From assembly GCA_044355095.1 (NCBI GenBank), contig JBIKYT010000001.1, forward strand, positions 86,561 through 150,560: a DNA stretch of 64,000 bases, given 5' to 3'. The notes beneath the pieces are model-generated. The model was not told the origin of the DNA. It saw only the letters and a program-made list of their open reading frames with translations, and made no database searches. The position numbers and the translations under genes were made by a program. Below, piece after piece: positions 16,984 through 24,509 of the stretch. The stretch is from Casp-actino8 sp044355095. Lineage in GTDB: Bacteria; Actinomycetota; Acidimicrobiia; Acidimicrobiales; Ilumatobacteraceae. Position 1 is the stretch's first letter. Every line of letters starts with the position of its first letter.

Positions 16984-17001
16984 GACGAAATTACCGATCA
17001 C

Positions 17002-17520
17002 TCAGTCGAGTCGACGGAGCTGTTCTTTGTACATCTTGGCTCGCGCCACATAAGAAGCTGCACCCAACTGAATGTCGGCTGCTCGCGCCTTATCTAATTT
17101 GATTGTTGCTGGCGCGCCGACAGCCAATGCGCCACTCGGAACTTCTAAACCGTTTAAGACCACCGAGTTGGCCCCGACGACTGCACCCGTACGGACAACG
17201 ACTCGATGCAAAACGATTGAACCATTGCCGATGAGCGAACCGTCTTCGATCGTGCAACCTTCAAGATGCACAATGTGGCCAATCACGCAATCGTTGCCCA
17301 CAATTGTTGGAAAGACGTGAGTGGTGTGAAGCACTGAACCATCTTGAATTGAAGTGCGCTCACCGATGATGATGTCACCGTCATCACCGCGCAACACTGC
17401 TCCAGGCCAAATTGAACTCTGGGCCCCGATTGTCACTGAACCAATAATCACGGCTTCAGGATGGATATAGGCATCAGGATGAATCGTTGGGGTGCGGTCA
17501 CCCAGGGCGTAAATCGGCAC
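17002..17520 (-). CDS. Gamma carbonic anhydrase family protein
   Basis: 172 residues forming a left-handed beta-helix of hexapeptide repeats (GSVTIGAQSSIWPGAVLRGD, TIVGNDCVIGHIVHLEGCTIEDGSLIGNGSIV). Zinc-type histidines occur in VLHTTH and IGHIVH, at the spacing seen in gamma carbonic anhydrases and ferripyochelin-binding-like proteins. Activity is not guaranteed: many homologues lack measurable hydration. The gene precedes prmA on the same strand and is divergent from the 17.6 kb hypothetical gene. Confidence 0.9.
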   Translation of the reverse strand: MPIYALGDRTPTIHPDAYIHPEAVIIGSVTIGAQSSIWPGAVLRGDDGDIIIGERTSIQDGSVLHTTHVFPTIVGNDCVIGHIVHLEGCTIEDGSLIGNGSIVLHRVVVRTGAVVGANSVVLNGLEVPSGALAVGAPATIKLDKARAADIQLGAASYVARAKMYKEQLRRLD

Positions 17521-17598
17521 TTGGTGAAATTACCAGCACAACTTCGGTTCACGCGGACATGAACGCACCGATGTGCGTTCCCGATAGGGTTGGCAACC

Positions 17599-19038
17599 AT
17601 GTCCCGCAGGATTGAAATCGAGTTAACAAGTTCACGCCCCGATGGGACCTGGACCTGGCGCGCCGCAGGTGCCCGCGAGCCCAAGGGAGTTCTTGACGGA
17701 ACCCTCTTATCGCAGGGATCAAAGCCCGGAGATGTTGTCAAAGCCGAAGCAGACTTCGACATTGACGGAATCACGATCGTCAGCATCACCCAAGGCCGCG
17801 TCAAAGTTGACAAAGTTGAAAAAATCACGCTCGTCGGAAACGACAAGCCCTTTGAAGCGGTGACTCAACAACTCGCCAAGAAAGATCGTGGCGACCGTCG
17901 CGATCGCGGTGATCGTCGTGATCGTCCCGCACGTGGTGACCGTCCCGCTCGCGGCGATGGCGCTGGCCGAGACAATGATCGTCGTCCTCGTCGCGATAAC
18001 GCTGCTGGTGCCGACAAGCCCCGCGGACCGCGTCGTCCCCATTTCGAGACTCCCCCCGAATTGCCCCAGCGTCCCAAAGCCAAGCGTTTAAAGGCTGGTT
18101 CAACCAATCGCAAAGCAGTGTTGTCTGAGCTTCCCGAAGATCAGCGTCCCATTGCCGAACTGGCGCTGCAAGGTATGCAGACCGTTCGTCAGCGTCTCAA
18201 AGACGCCAACGCTGCCCTTGCCGCCGAAGGTAAGCCAACCATGCCCGAGCAAAGCGTCTTGCAGATGGCCGAGAATCTTCTCCCCCGTCTTCGCGTCGCC
18301 GATTGGCTCGACCGCGCCGAAGCCGCTCGTAAAGATCTGGCCGAACTTGACTTGCGCGATCTTCGCAGCGTTGTTGCTGCGGCCAACGACCCGGTGATTG
18401 AACGAGCCGAAAACTGTCGTGAACTCGTCGCCGAATTGCGGGCTGGGCTCACTGCCCGCGCCGATCAGGAACAGCAGAATTGGCTCGAAGATATTGATGC
18501 TGCGCTTGGCGTCGGACGTATTGTTCGTGCGCTCAAGTTGGCGGGTCAACCGCCGAAGGCCGGAGCCATCTTCCCCGACGAACTCGGACGTCGACTAGCT
18601 GAAGCCACTTCGCAAAGCCTCGTGGCTGACGCTTTGGCCGATCGTTGGATTGCAGTTCTTGAAGCAGTCGCCTTCGCTCCCATCCGCGCTCAGGTGACCG
18701 TCACCTCAAAGCCTGAGACAATTACTCCCGATTTGGCCAAGACCGTTGAACGTCTGGGCGCATTACTGCCCCAGATCGCAGCCAGCCTTGGTATTGCTGT
18801 TGCCTCGACAAATCATGCTCCGAAGCCTTTGCGTGCGGTTCGCCCGCCCGCCAAGAAGTTGCCTCCAAAGCCACCGACTGCTCCCAAGGCTGCGCCCGCA
18901 GCAACCGAAGTCGCCGTTGAAGCAATCGCCGAAGTAGCCGTCGAAATAGCTGTCGAAGCAATCGTTGAAGCAGTGGAATCTGCGCCCGAAGTCGTCGAGA
19001 CACCGGCCGTCGAGACCCCATCTACTGACGAGGGTTAG
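17599..19038 (+). CDS. Hypothetical protein with RGD/RRD-rich basic linker and acidic tail
   Basis: 479 residues from ATG 17599. No family recognised. Residues 1-90 look like a compact beta-rich domain (RRIEIELTSSRPDGTWTWRAAGAREPKG, GDVVKAEADFDIDGITIVSI). Residues about 92-140 are a highly repetitive basic linker of DRGDRRD and PARGD units. Residues about 160-390 are helical and alanine-rich (LPEDQRPIAELALQGMQTVR, AENLLPRLRVADWLDRAEAA). The tail is proline/lysine then Glu-Val-Ala-Ile repeats. The arginine/glycine/aspartate linker is like those of RNA-binding proteins, so RNA or ribosome association is a guess. The enoyl-CoA hydratase gene starts 35 bp after its stop. Confidence 0.8.
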   Translation: MSRRIEIELTSSRPDGTWTWRAAGAREPKGVLDGTLLSQGSKPGDVVKAEADFDIDGITIVSITQGRVKVDKVEKITLVGNDKPFEAVTQQLAKKDRGDRRDRGDRRDRPARGDRPARGDGAGRDNDRRPRRDNAAGADKPRGPRRPHFETPPELPQRPKAKRLKAGSTNRKAVLSELPEDQRPIAELALQGMQTVRQRLKDANAALAAEGKPTMPEQSVLQMAENLLPRLRVADWLDRAEAARKDLAELDLRDLRSVVAAANDPVIERAENCRELVAELRAGLTARADQEQQNWLEDIDAALGVGRIVRALKLAGQPPKAGAIFPDELGRRLAEATSQSLVADALADRWIAVLEAVAFAPIRAQVTVTSKPETITPDLAKTVERLGALLPQIAASLGIAVASTNHAPKPLRAVRPPAKKLPPKPPTAPKAAPAATEVAVEAIAEVAVEIAVEAIVEAVESAPEVVETPAVETPSTDEG

Positions 19039-19072
19039 TCCTGAGCGGCTGTGTGCCGCTACGGTCAAAGGT

Positions 19073-19873
19073 ATGAGCGACACTGCAAGAAACAACATCG
19101 TCACGTACACCACCGAAGGCCGCGTTGGCCTCATTACCCTCAATCGCCCGGACGCGCGCAACGCCATCAATGGCGATGTAGCCCGTGGTGTTGAAGCAGC
19201 CATTGATCAGTTAGAAGCCGACGATGAAGTATGGGTTGGCATTCTGACCGCAAACACAGAAGGCCAAGAGCGCCCCGTCTTTTGCGCCGGCGCCGACCTC
19301 AAAGCAATTAACTCAGGCCAAGCCGGAGATCTCAATACCGAGCGCGGCGGATTTGCTGGATTTGTTTACCGCGAACGACGTAAGCCCATCATCGTTGCAG
19401 TCGATGGACTCGCCACCGCAGGTGGATGCGAAATTGTTTTGGCCGCCGATCTCGTGATCGCCACAACTCGTTCATCATTTGGACTTGCAGAAGTCAAGCG
19501 CAATCTCATCGCAGGCGCCGGTGGACTCTTCCGCTTGCCGCGAGCAATCGGACAGGCGGCTGCCATGGAAGCAATTCTCACAGGCGACCCCATCCCCGCT
19601 GAGCGCGCATACCACCTCGGATTAGTTTCGCGTTTAGTTGCTCCTGGCGAGGCCATGAATGAAGCCCGCAAGTTGGCCGCGCAGATTGCCACGAGCGCAC
19701 CGTTGGCCGTTTACGCCAGTCGTCAAGTTGTTTTGGCCGCGGCTTACCAACCCGATGATGAGTTGAAGAAACTCACCAATACTTTGTTCGCTCAAGTGAT
19801 GTCGTCAGAAGACACCAAAGAAGGTTTGACTGCCTTCATCGAAAAGCGCACTCCGAACTGGACCGGTAAATAA
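19073..19873 (+). CDS. Enoyl-CoA hydratase/isomerase (crotonase family)
   Basis: 266 residues from ATG 19073. A longer frame starting inside the previous gene at 18965 is rejected. Seen: VGLITLNRPDARNAIN, VFCAGADLKAINSG (oxyanion-hole A-G-A-D-L-K), KPIIVAVDGLATAGGCEIVLAADLVIA with the second oxyanion Gly, SSFGLAEVKRNLIAGAGGLFRLPRAIG. The Glu in FGLAEV and the Gly-Gly-Cys-Glu region match hydratase geometry. It hydrates trans-2-enoyl-CoA in fatty acid or amino acid degradation; the exact substrate is not readable. Confidence 0.93.
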   Translation: MSDTARNNIVTYTTEGRVGLITLNRPDARNAINGDVARGVEAAIDQLEADDEVWVGILTANTEGQERPVFCAGADLKAINSGQAGDLNTERGGFAGFVYRERRKPIIVAVDGLATAGGCEIVLAADLVIATTRSSFGLAEVKRNLIAGAGGLFRLPRAIGQAAAMEAILTGDPIPAERAYHLGLVSRLVAPGEAMNEARKLAAQIATSAPLAVYASRQVVLAAAYQPDDELKKLTNTLFAQVMSSEDTKEGLTAFIEKRTPNWTGK

Positions 19874-19886
19874 ACCGAAATGTATT

Positions 19887-19909
19887 GCTGAATCGGCTAC
19901 TGGTTCAGC
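19887..19909. terminator. Imperfect hairpin between convergent genes
   Basis: GCTGAATC and GGTTCAGC arms with one wobble pair around a 7-base loop. It starts 14 bp after the crotonase stop and covers the GNAT gene's stop codon. No T-tract; weak support. Confidence 0.35.
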
Positions 19910-20358
19910 CGTCGCGACACAATAATTTTTCGTGCGACGATTCCCGCGCGCTCATACAAGTTTTTAGTTTCGCGGTCTCCAGGCAGAGCATTGCCTTCAA
20001 TGGCAACACATCCCAAGTTTGTTGCGTGTTCGATGGCCTGACGTAGAAGAGCATCGCCAAAACCGAGTTCGCGGGCTTGCTCAGTGACGTACACCCGTTC
20101 CACAGAACACACCAGACCATGTTGTGGAACCTCATCAAACACACAACGCAGAAACCCGACGATATGTTCGTCCACGGTTCCGACCCAACAGTGATGAATC
20201 ATCTCTCCAGGATCAAGAGATGTTGCCGGAGCATGCTCAACTAACCAATTGAGCCCGCCACGTTGAGATGCCACGGCAACACGTGCCGTGGCATCAAGTT
20301 CAATAATCATCGCCAGATCGTCGGGCCCGGCCGATCGAATGACTGGCTCAATGCTCAT
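19897..20358 (-). CDS. GNAT-family N-acetyltransferase
   Basis: 153 residues. Acetyl-CoA-dependent acetyltransferase fold: IRSAGPDDLAMIIELD at the N-terminus, then GFLRCVFDEVP, VERVYVTEQARELGFGDALLRQAIEHATNLGCVAIEGNALPGDRETKNLYERAGIVARK. The CoA pyrophosphate loop QARELGFG corresponds to the Q/RxxGxG/A motif. The protein or small-molecule target cannot be inferred. It ends next to the convergent crotonase gene, and starts 7 bp after the stop of the upstream DUF4193 gene, so the two are probably one transcript. Confidence 0.88.
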   Translation of the reverse strand: MSIEPVIRSAGPDDLAMIIELDATARVAVASQRGGLNWLVEHAPATSLDPGEMIHHCWVGTVDEHIVGFLRCVFDEVPQHGLVCSVERVYVTEQARELGFGDALLRQAIEHATNLGCVAIEGNALPGDRETKNLYERAGIVARKIIVSRRLNQ

Positions 20359-20364
20359 CAGCGA

Positions 20365-20874
20365 CTACGGGAATAATGGACAGGTGTCGTCGCCGATTGG
20401 ACACATTGGTGCACCTTTGCGAACGAGCAAGAAGCACTGCGTACACATCCGCTCATCTGCGCGCTTTGGTTGGATGCCACTTTCGGGATCATTAGACAAC
20501 TGAATGTCTTCTTCTTCCTCTTCGGGCTCCTCTTCATCGTCCTCGCTGCGACCCTTGACTCGAGCCGCCAAAATAACGCCTAAGTCTTCTTCAATGTCGT
20601 CTTCGCCGATGAGCTCGTCATCGTCGTCATCATCTTCGTCTTCGGCGACATCCTTCTTGGCCTTCTTGGCCTTCTTTTTGGCGACGAGCGGCACAATCTC
20701 GGCCTCTGGATCCTCTTCCGCCAAAACGGTGTCAAGATCTTCGACCCCGAGGTCTTCTTCGTCCTCGAGCTCGTCGTCAAGCAACTCATCAGGGTCGGCC
20801 ACGTCTGCTACTTCTTCGTCTTCGAGAAACTCCTCGTCGAGTTCTGGATCCAAATTGTCATCATCTTTTGCCAT
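20365..20874 (-). CDS. DUF4193 acidic zinc-binding protein
   Basis: 169 residues from the ATG at 20874, whose downstream sequence MAKDDDNLDPELDEEF opens the family. A longer frame from 20964 runs through a hairpin and is unlikely. The first 120 residues are almost entirely acidic with a KKKAKKAKKD basic patch near the middle. The C-terminus MCTQCFLLVRKGAPMCPIGDDTCPLFP contains four cysteines that probably bind zinc. DUF4193 is an actinobacterial family of unknown function. The protein is expected to be soluble and largely disordered. Confidence 0.9.
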   Translation of the reverse strand: MAKDDDNLDPELDEEFLEDEEVADVADPDELLDDELEDEEDLGVEDLDTVLAEEDPEAEIVPLVAKKKAKKAKKDVAEDEDDDDDDELIGEDDIEEDLGVILAARVKGRSEDDEEEPEEEEEDIQLSNDPESGIQPKRADERMCTQCFLLVRKGAPMCPIGDDTCPLFP

Positions 20875-20904
20875 GAGATTTCCTGTTACTCCTGAAGTTT
20901 GCCC

Positions 20905-20935
20905 GCTCACTCCTATTAAAAAAATAGGTGTGAGC
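20905..20935. promoter_or_regulatory. Inverted repeat in the leader of the DUF4193 gene
   Basis: 13-bp arms, GCTCACTCCTATT and its near complement (one mismatch), around a five-A loop (five T on the minus strand). It lies between the ThyX-like gene stop and the DUF4193 start, both minus strand. It may be a terminator for the former or an operator/attenuator for the latter. Confidence 0.5.
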
Positions 20936-21013
20936 GCGGATAATAGACACGCTGAGAGGCCCAACTGTTGGATACTTGGGTGACACTAGTCACGAAATAC
21001 CTAAACGGTGTGC

Positions 21014-22615
21014 TTATTGGCCCCCACGACGGGATTCAGCTCGACGTTCTGCGGCCAAACGCTCGAGTTCAGGGGCTTCAACAGTGAGATGGGTCATCGC
21101 CTCAGCGACAGCCTTATGCCCGGCTTGTTCACCAATCAAACGATGCATTTCCAGGGCCACTCGGCGATAAGCCGGATGCCCTTGGGGCGATGAACGCAAT
21201 TCGAGCATATGCATGGCTTCACGAGCGTTGAACTGCATGACATAGCGCACTCGATAGGCCATTGAAACGGCGTATGACGCCTGCTGAGGGAAATCTGGCT
21301 TCATGGCATCAAAGAGTCCAGCCGAGCGGCTCATAACTTCATCAAAGGCGACTGTCTGTCCCGCTTCATCAATCAAATCGGGACGCGTGTACCCATGATT
21401 CGGGGTGAGGGGCTGCCATTCGATGGTCAACATGCGATGGCGTTGCATATCGCGGAAGGCGCCGTAGTCGGACAGCACATCAAATCGATAGTCGATCCGT
21501 TCGAAGGCGCGACCAGGGCGGTGACGACGATTTTCACGATCGCCGATATAGGCCTTCAAAATGGCCACCTTTTCCGCATGACTCATACGTTGAACGCGCT
21601 GCATGATTTGTGTTTCGGGCAGGCTCGTATGCGAATAACAAATTGCGGCGATCAACTTGTCTTCGCCTTCAGGATCAAAATCGGTGAGAACGACTGGAGG
21701 ACTGTGATCAACGGGAGTCTCGGCGAAAAGTCCGCCCACAAGTTCGCTCGTTGATTCGCGAGTATCGGACAAATAATCGCTCCAACGTCCGCCACGATCG
21801 GCTAGGTCAACGCGCTTCAAGAAACTCGGAATGACTTTGCGCAATTCTTCAAGCATCAAATCGGCGTAGTGACGAGCCTCCGGCAATGGATGCGACCGCA
21901 TCCGAATCAACATTGCTTCGTACGACTGCCCACTACCGTAAATACCAACGTTCGATAGCGAAGCCGCCGGCAAAACTCCACGAACCGCATCAAGGGCCTT
22001 GGCTCGCGTTGCCATACGGAAGACAAAATCACTGTCGGCCGGGTCACGCCTTATCGAAGCCCGAACATGATCGGTGACCTTTTCAATCAGTTGCGAATAT
22101 GAATCAAACATCCGATCCATATCGCCCACATAGCGCGTTCCGTAACGCGAATTCAGAACTTCAGGATCGCGATAGAAACGGTAACGACCCGCAAGACGAG
22201 CGTCATAAGCGATGTAACGCGTACTTTGTTCGAGGTAACTCGCGAGTCGACCCCACTCAAGAATCTTGGTCAACACGTTCGATGCTTGTTCACACGCCAG
22301 GTGCACACCACCGAGTTGCGCAACTGAGTCATCGCCGTATTCGAAAAAGACTTTTTCGTACAACTCCTCGGCCCGCTCAAGACCGATCGTCGCGTCCACA
22401 CCCTGATCGCCGGCGATATCAAGATCACCAACGAACTCATCTAAGAAAAGTCGGCGAAGACTCTTATGGGTGCGGCTGTACCGCGCAAATAAAGCACCTT
22501 TGACCACCTCGGGTAAGTTCACCAGGGCGAAAACAGGTCCGTCCAAATTGGTGAAATAGCGTCGTAAAACTTCCGACTCCTCGGCGGTGAACTCCTCTGG
22601 GGCGTAGACCGTCAC
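21014..22615 (-). CDS. Double-length ThyX-like protein (FAD-dependent thymidylate synthase homologue)
   Basis: 533 residues, about twice a normal ThyX. Two ThyX-like halves can be made out. The N-terminal half has EYGDDSVAQLGGVHLACEQASNVLTKILEWGRLASYLEQSTRYIAYD (residues about 92-138), which keeps the SxxxxSxRY part of the signature but has WGR for RHR. The C-terminal half has YGAFRDMQRHRMLTIEWQPLTPNHGY (384-409), which keeps RHR but loses the serine partner motif. In ThyX the RHR and Ser elements of one chain join a multi-subunit FAD/dUMP site. Whether this protein makes dTMP is uncertain. It is separated by 52 bp from an M20 peptidase upstream. Confidence 0.8.
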   Translation of the reverse strand: MTVYAPEEFTAEESEVLRRYFTNLDGPVFALVNLPEVVKGALFARYSRTHKSLRRLFLDEFVGDLDIAGDQGVDATIGLERAEELYEKVFFEYGDDSVAQLGGVHLACEQASNVLTKILEWGRLASYLEQSTRYIAYDARLAGRYRFYRDPEVLNSRYGTRYVGDMDRMFDSYSQLIEKVTDHVRASIRRDPADSDFVFRMATRAKALDAVRGVLPAASLSNVGIYGSGQSYEAMLIRMRSHPLPEARHYADLMLEELRKVIPSFLKRVDLADRGGRWSDYLSDTRESTSELVGGLFAETPVDHSPPVVLTDFDPEGEDKLIAAICYSHTSLPETQIMQRVQRMSHAEKVAILKAYIGDRENRRHRPGRAFERIDYRFDVLSDYGAFRDMQRHRMLTIEWQPLTPNHGYTRPDLIDEAGQTVAFDEVMSRSAGLFDAMKPDFPQQASYAVSMAYRVRYVMQFNAREAMHMLELRSSPQGHPAYRRVALEMHRLIGEQAGHKAVAEAMTHLTVEAPELERLAAERRAESRRGGQ

Positions 22616-22667
22616 GGCTTTTCACGCTAGTTGGTCAGATAGTGCCCAAAGTGGAATAGTCGGGTGT

Positions 22668-23867
22668 TCAACGCGCCAAAACATCTACATCAGATGTCAC
22701 AGAAGCGAACTCAGCGGCCGCTCCCGACCGCAATTCGGCGTTTGTCCACAAATCAACCACCGTCATCGCCATTGCCTTGGCCCCAATGAGCACTCCCTCG
22801 TCTCCCGACTCGGAACCGGCATAGTGGGCAAAATCCTCGGTATGTATGGCCACTCCATCGGGAGCAACTTTCACCATCGGGTGAATGGATGGCATCAGGT
22901 ACGAGACGTTCCCCATATCGGTCGAACCCATCACCGAACGGCCATCGGTGCGCGGATCGCGGACTAAACGACCCAGCGTTGCCATGTTGCTGGCGAAAGA
23001 ATTCACGATGGCCATGTTGTCGCGAACATCGGCATAGGTGTGATCATCCCATGTGGTTGACATTGCACAACCGCACGCGCTTGTTGCACCTTCAAGACAA
23101 CTCACCACGCGCGCTTTCAAAGGCTGCAGTGTCGAAATCGTGTCGGAACGGACGTACCACTTTGCTGCAGCTCGGCGAGGAACAATGTTTGGCTTCTCTC
23201 CGCCCTCGGTAATGATTCCGTGAATCCGTTCGGTGGGTCGAATATGTTGCCGGAGCGCCGCAACATTCATATAACCCAATACAGCAGCATCTAAAGCGTT
23301 TCTACCCTCCCATGGTGCCGCCGCTGCATGTGCGGCCTTGCCCTCGTAGGTCACATCAACGGTGTGCACGGCGATCGAATCCATTTTGATGAGATCAGCA
23401 TCAGCTGGATGGATCATCATCGCGGCGATACCTGATGCAAATGCACCCTGACGAGCCATAGCAATTTTGCCACCGCCACCCTCTTCAGCAGGCGTACCAA
23501 GAATGCGCACTCGCCCGCCGAGTTCTTTCGCCAATGAAGCCGCCACTAAGCCTGCACCAAGACCGGCAGCAGCAATCACGTTGTGTCCGCACCCATGACC
23601 AATGCCAGGTAATGCGTCATATTCCAAAAGCACTAATACTTCAGGAGCGCCAGTATCACCGACAACCGCCTCAAATGCCGTGTCAACTCCATATGCATGG
23701 CGAGTGACTTCAAGTCCTTGTTCGGCGAGCACGCCTGTCAATAGATCGTGAGCGTAATGCTCGGCGTAATTGAGTTCGGGGTGAGCATGAATATCGCGAC
23801 TCACCGCGATTAAACGATCCGCAAAATTGTCAACGGCATCAAGGATCTGCTGATTCATTGCGTTCAT
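22668..23867 (-). CDS. M20-family amidohydrolase / metal-dependent peptidase
   Basis: 399 residues. Dinuclear-metal amidohydrolase of the AbgB/HipO type: DIHAHPELNYAEHYAHDLL near the start, GIGHGCGHNVIAAAGLGAGLVAA (metal-binding Cys/His pair), GTPAEEGGGGKIAMA with the catalytic Glu pair, MMIHPAD, and AAHAAAAPWEGRNALDA. VMGSTDMGNVSYLMPSIHPM is the C-terminal metal/substrate region. Enzymes of this group cleave N-acyl amino acids or p-aminobenzoyl-glutamate-like amides. The exact substrate is unclear. The downstream neighbour is the ThyX-like gene. Confidence 0.93.
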   Translation of the reverse strand: MNAMNQQILDAVDNFADRLIAVSRDIHAHPELNYAEHYAHDLLTGVLAEQGLEVTRHAYGVDTAFEAVVGDTGAPEVLVLLEYDALPGIGHGCGHNVIAAAGLGAGLVAASLAKELGGRVRILGTPAEEGGGGKIAMARQGAFASGIAAMMIHPADADLIKMDSIAVHTVDVTYEGKAAHAAAAPWEGRNALDAAVLGYMNVAALRQHIRPTERIHGIITEGGEKPNIVPRRAAAKWYVRSDTISTLQPLKARVVSCLEGATSACGCAMSTTWDDHTYADVRDNMAIVNSFASNMATLGRLVRDPRTDGRSVMGSTDMGNVSYLMPSIHPMVKVAPDGVAIHTEDFAHYAGSESGDEGVLIGAKAMAMTVVDLWTNAELRSGAAAEFASVTSDVDVLAR

Positions 23868-23876
23868 ACGTAAACC

Positions 23877-24509
23877 CTACATCCACAAAAAAGCTGCGTC
23901 GCTTATCACTTGAATCGTCACATTCTTCACCTGACCAATTCGTTGTTGGTCAATCCATAAAATCTGGTGAGACCCTTCATCAAAACTAGAGACAAAACTT
24001 TTCACTGATTTTGTCTCGATGAGGGGGTGCGGCAAATGAGTACCAGTTCGTAACCGTGGGCGAGCCGACCATCGTTGCCGCAAACCCATGGCCCGAGAAA
24101 CTTGAGTTAACTCAACTCGGCCATCATTTGGATGACCTCGTGGAGCGACATCCCATCTGCGAAGAAATTGGGCATTAGCAACAACGTTGATCTCACCTCG
24201 TAGCCACCCACCCCGTAAATTTGCGGGTCGTACAACCACGTTGGCGACTGCCATCTTCGTGACTATTGCGCCATTGCCCGTCTGATACTCGACTTGCATC
24301 ACATCTATCGGAAGACACATCGCCGTTTCACCAGATAACACCCGACGATTCCGACTACCGATGGTGCGCCACATATCGCCACCTGAGACCGCAATATCTT
24401 TTCGACCAGCGGAAATGTGTCTGGCCAATTCGGAGTCGGACGAAGCCCACACCAAATCATCAACTGCAATACCTTCACTACCCCACGACTCTCCACGTTG
24501 AATCACCAT
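23877..24509 (-). CDS. Protein resembling the C-terminal domain of diacylglycerol/lipid kinases
   Basis: 210 residues. The middle and end resemble the second (beta-sandwich) domain of YegS/DgkB-type lipid kinases: GGWLRGEINVVANAQFLRRWDVAPRGHPNDGRVELTQV and LRTGTHLPHPLIETKSVKSFV. The first domain with the GGDGT nucleotide loop is missing. The N-terminal 60 residues (DDLVWASSDSELARHISAG, DIAVSGGDMWRTIG) replace it and are not recognised. If the reading is right it cannot be a kinase by itself. The start overlaps the helY stop by one base, so it is the distal gene of tatB-tatC-helY. Confidence 0.6.
   Translation of the reverse strand: MVIQRGESWGSEGIAVDDLVWASSDSELARHISAGRKDIAVSGGDMWRTIGSRNRRVLSGETAMCLPIDVMQVEYQTGNGAIVTKMAVANVVVRPANLRGGWLRGEINVVANAQFLRRWDVAPRGHPNDGRVELTQVSRAMGLRQRWSARPRLRTGTHLPHPLIETKSVKSFVSSFDEGSHQILWIDQQRIGQVKNVTIQVISDAAFLWM

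Noticed and set aside
18965..19072. Long N-terminal extension of the enoyl-CoA hydratase
   Set aside because: It overlaps the preceding gene's C-terminal repeat and ATG 19073 matches the family start.
20504..20983. Serine-rich plus-strand frame
   Set aside because: It is the complement of the acidic DUF4193 gene (GAT/GAA runs read as serine codons on the other strand).
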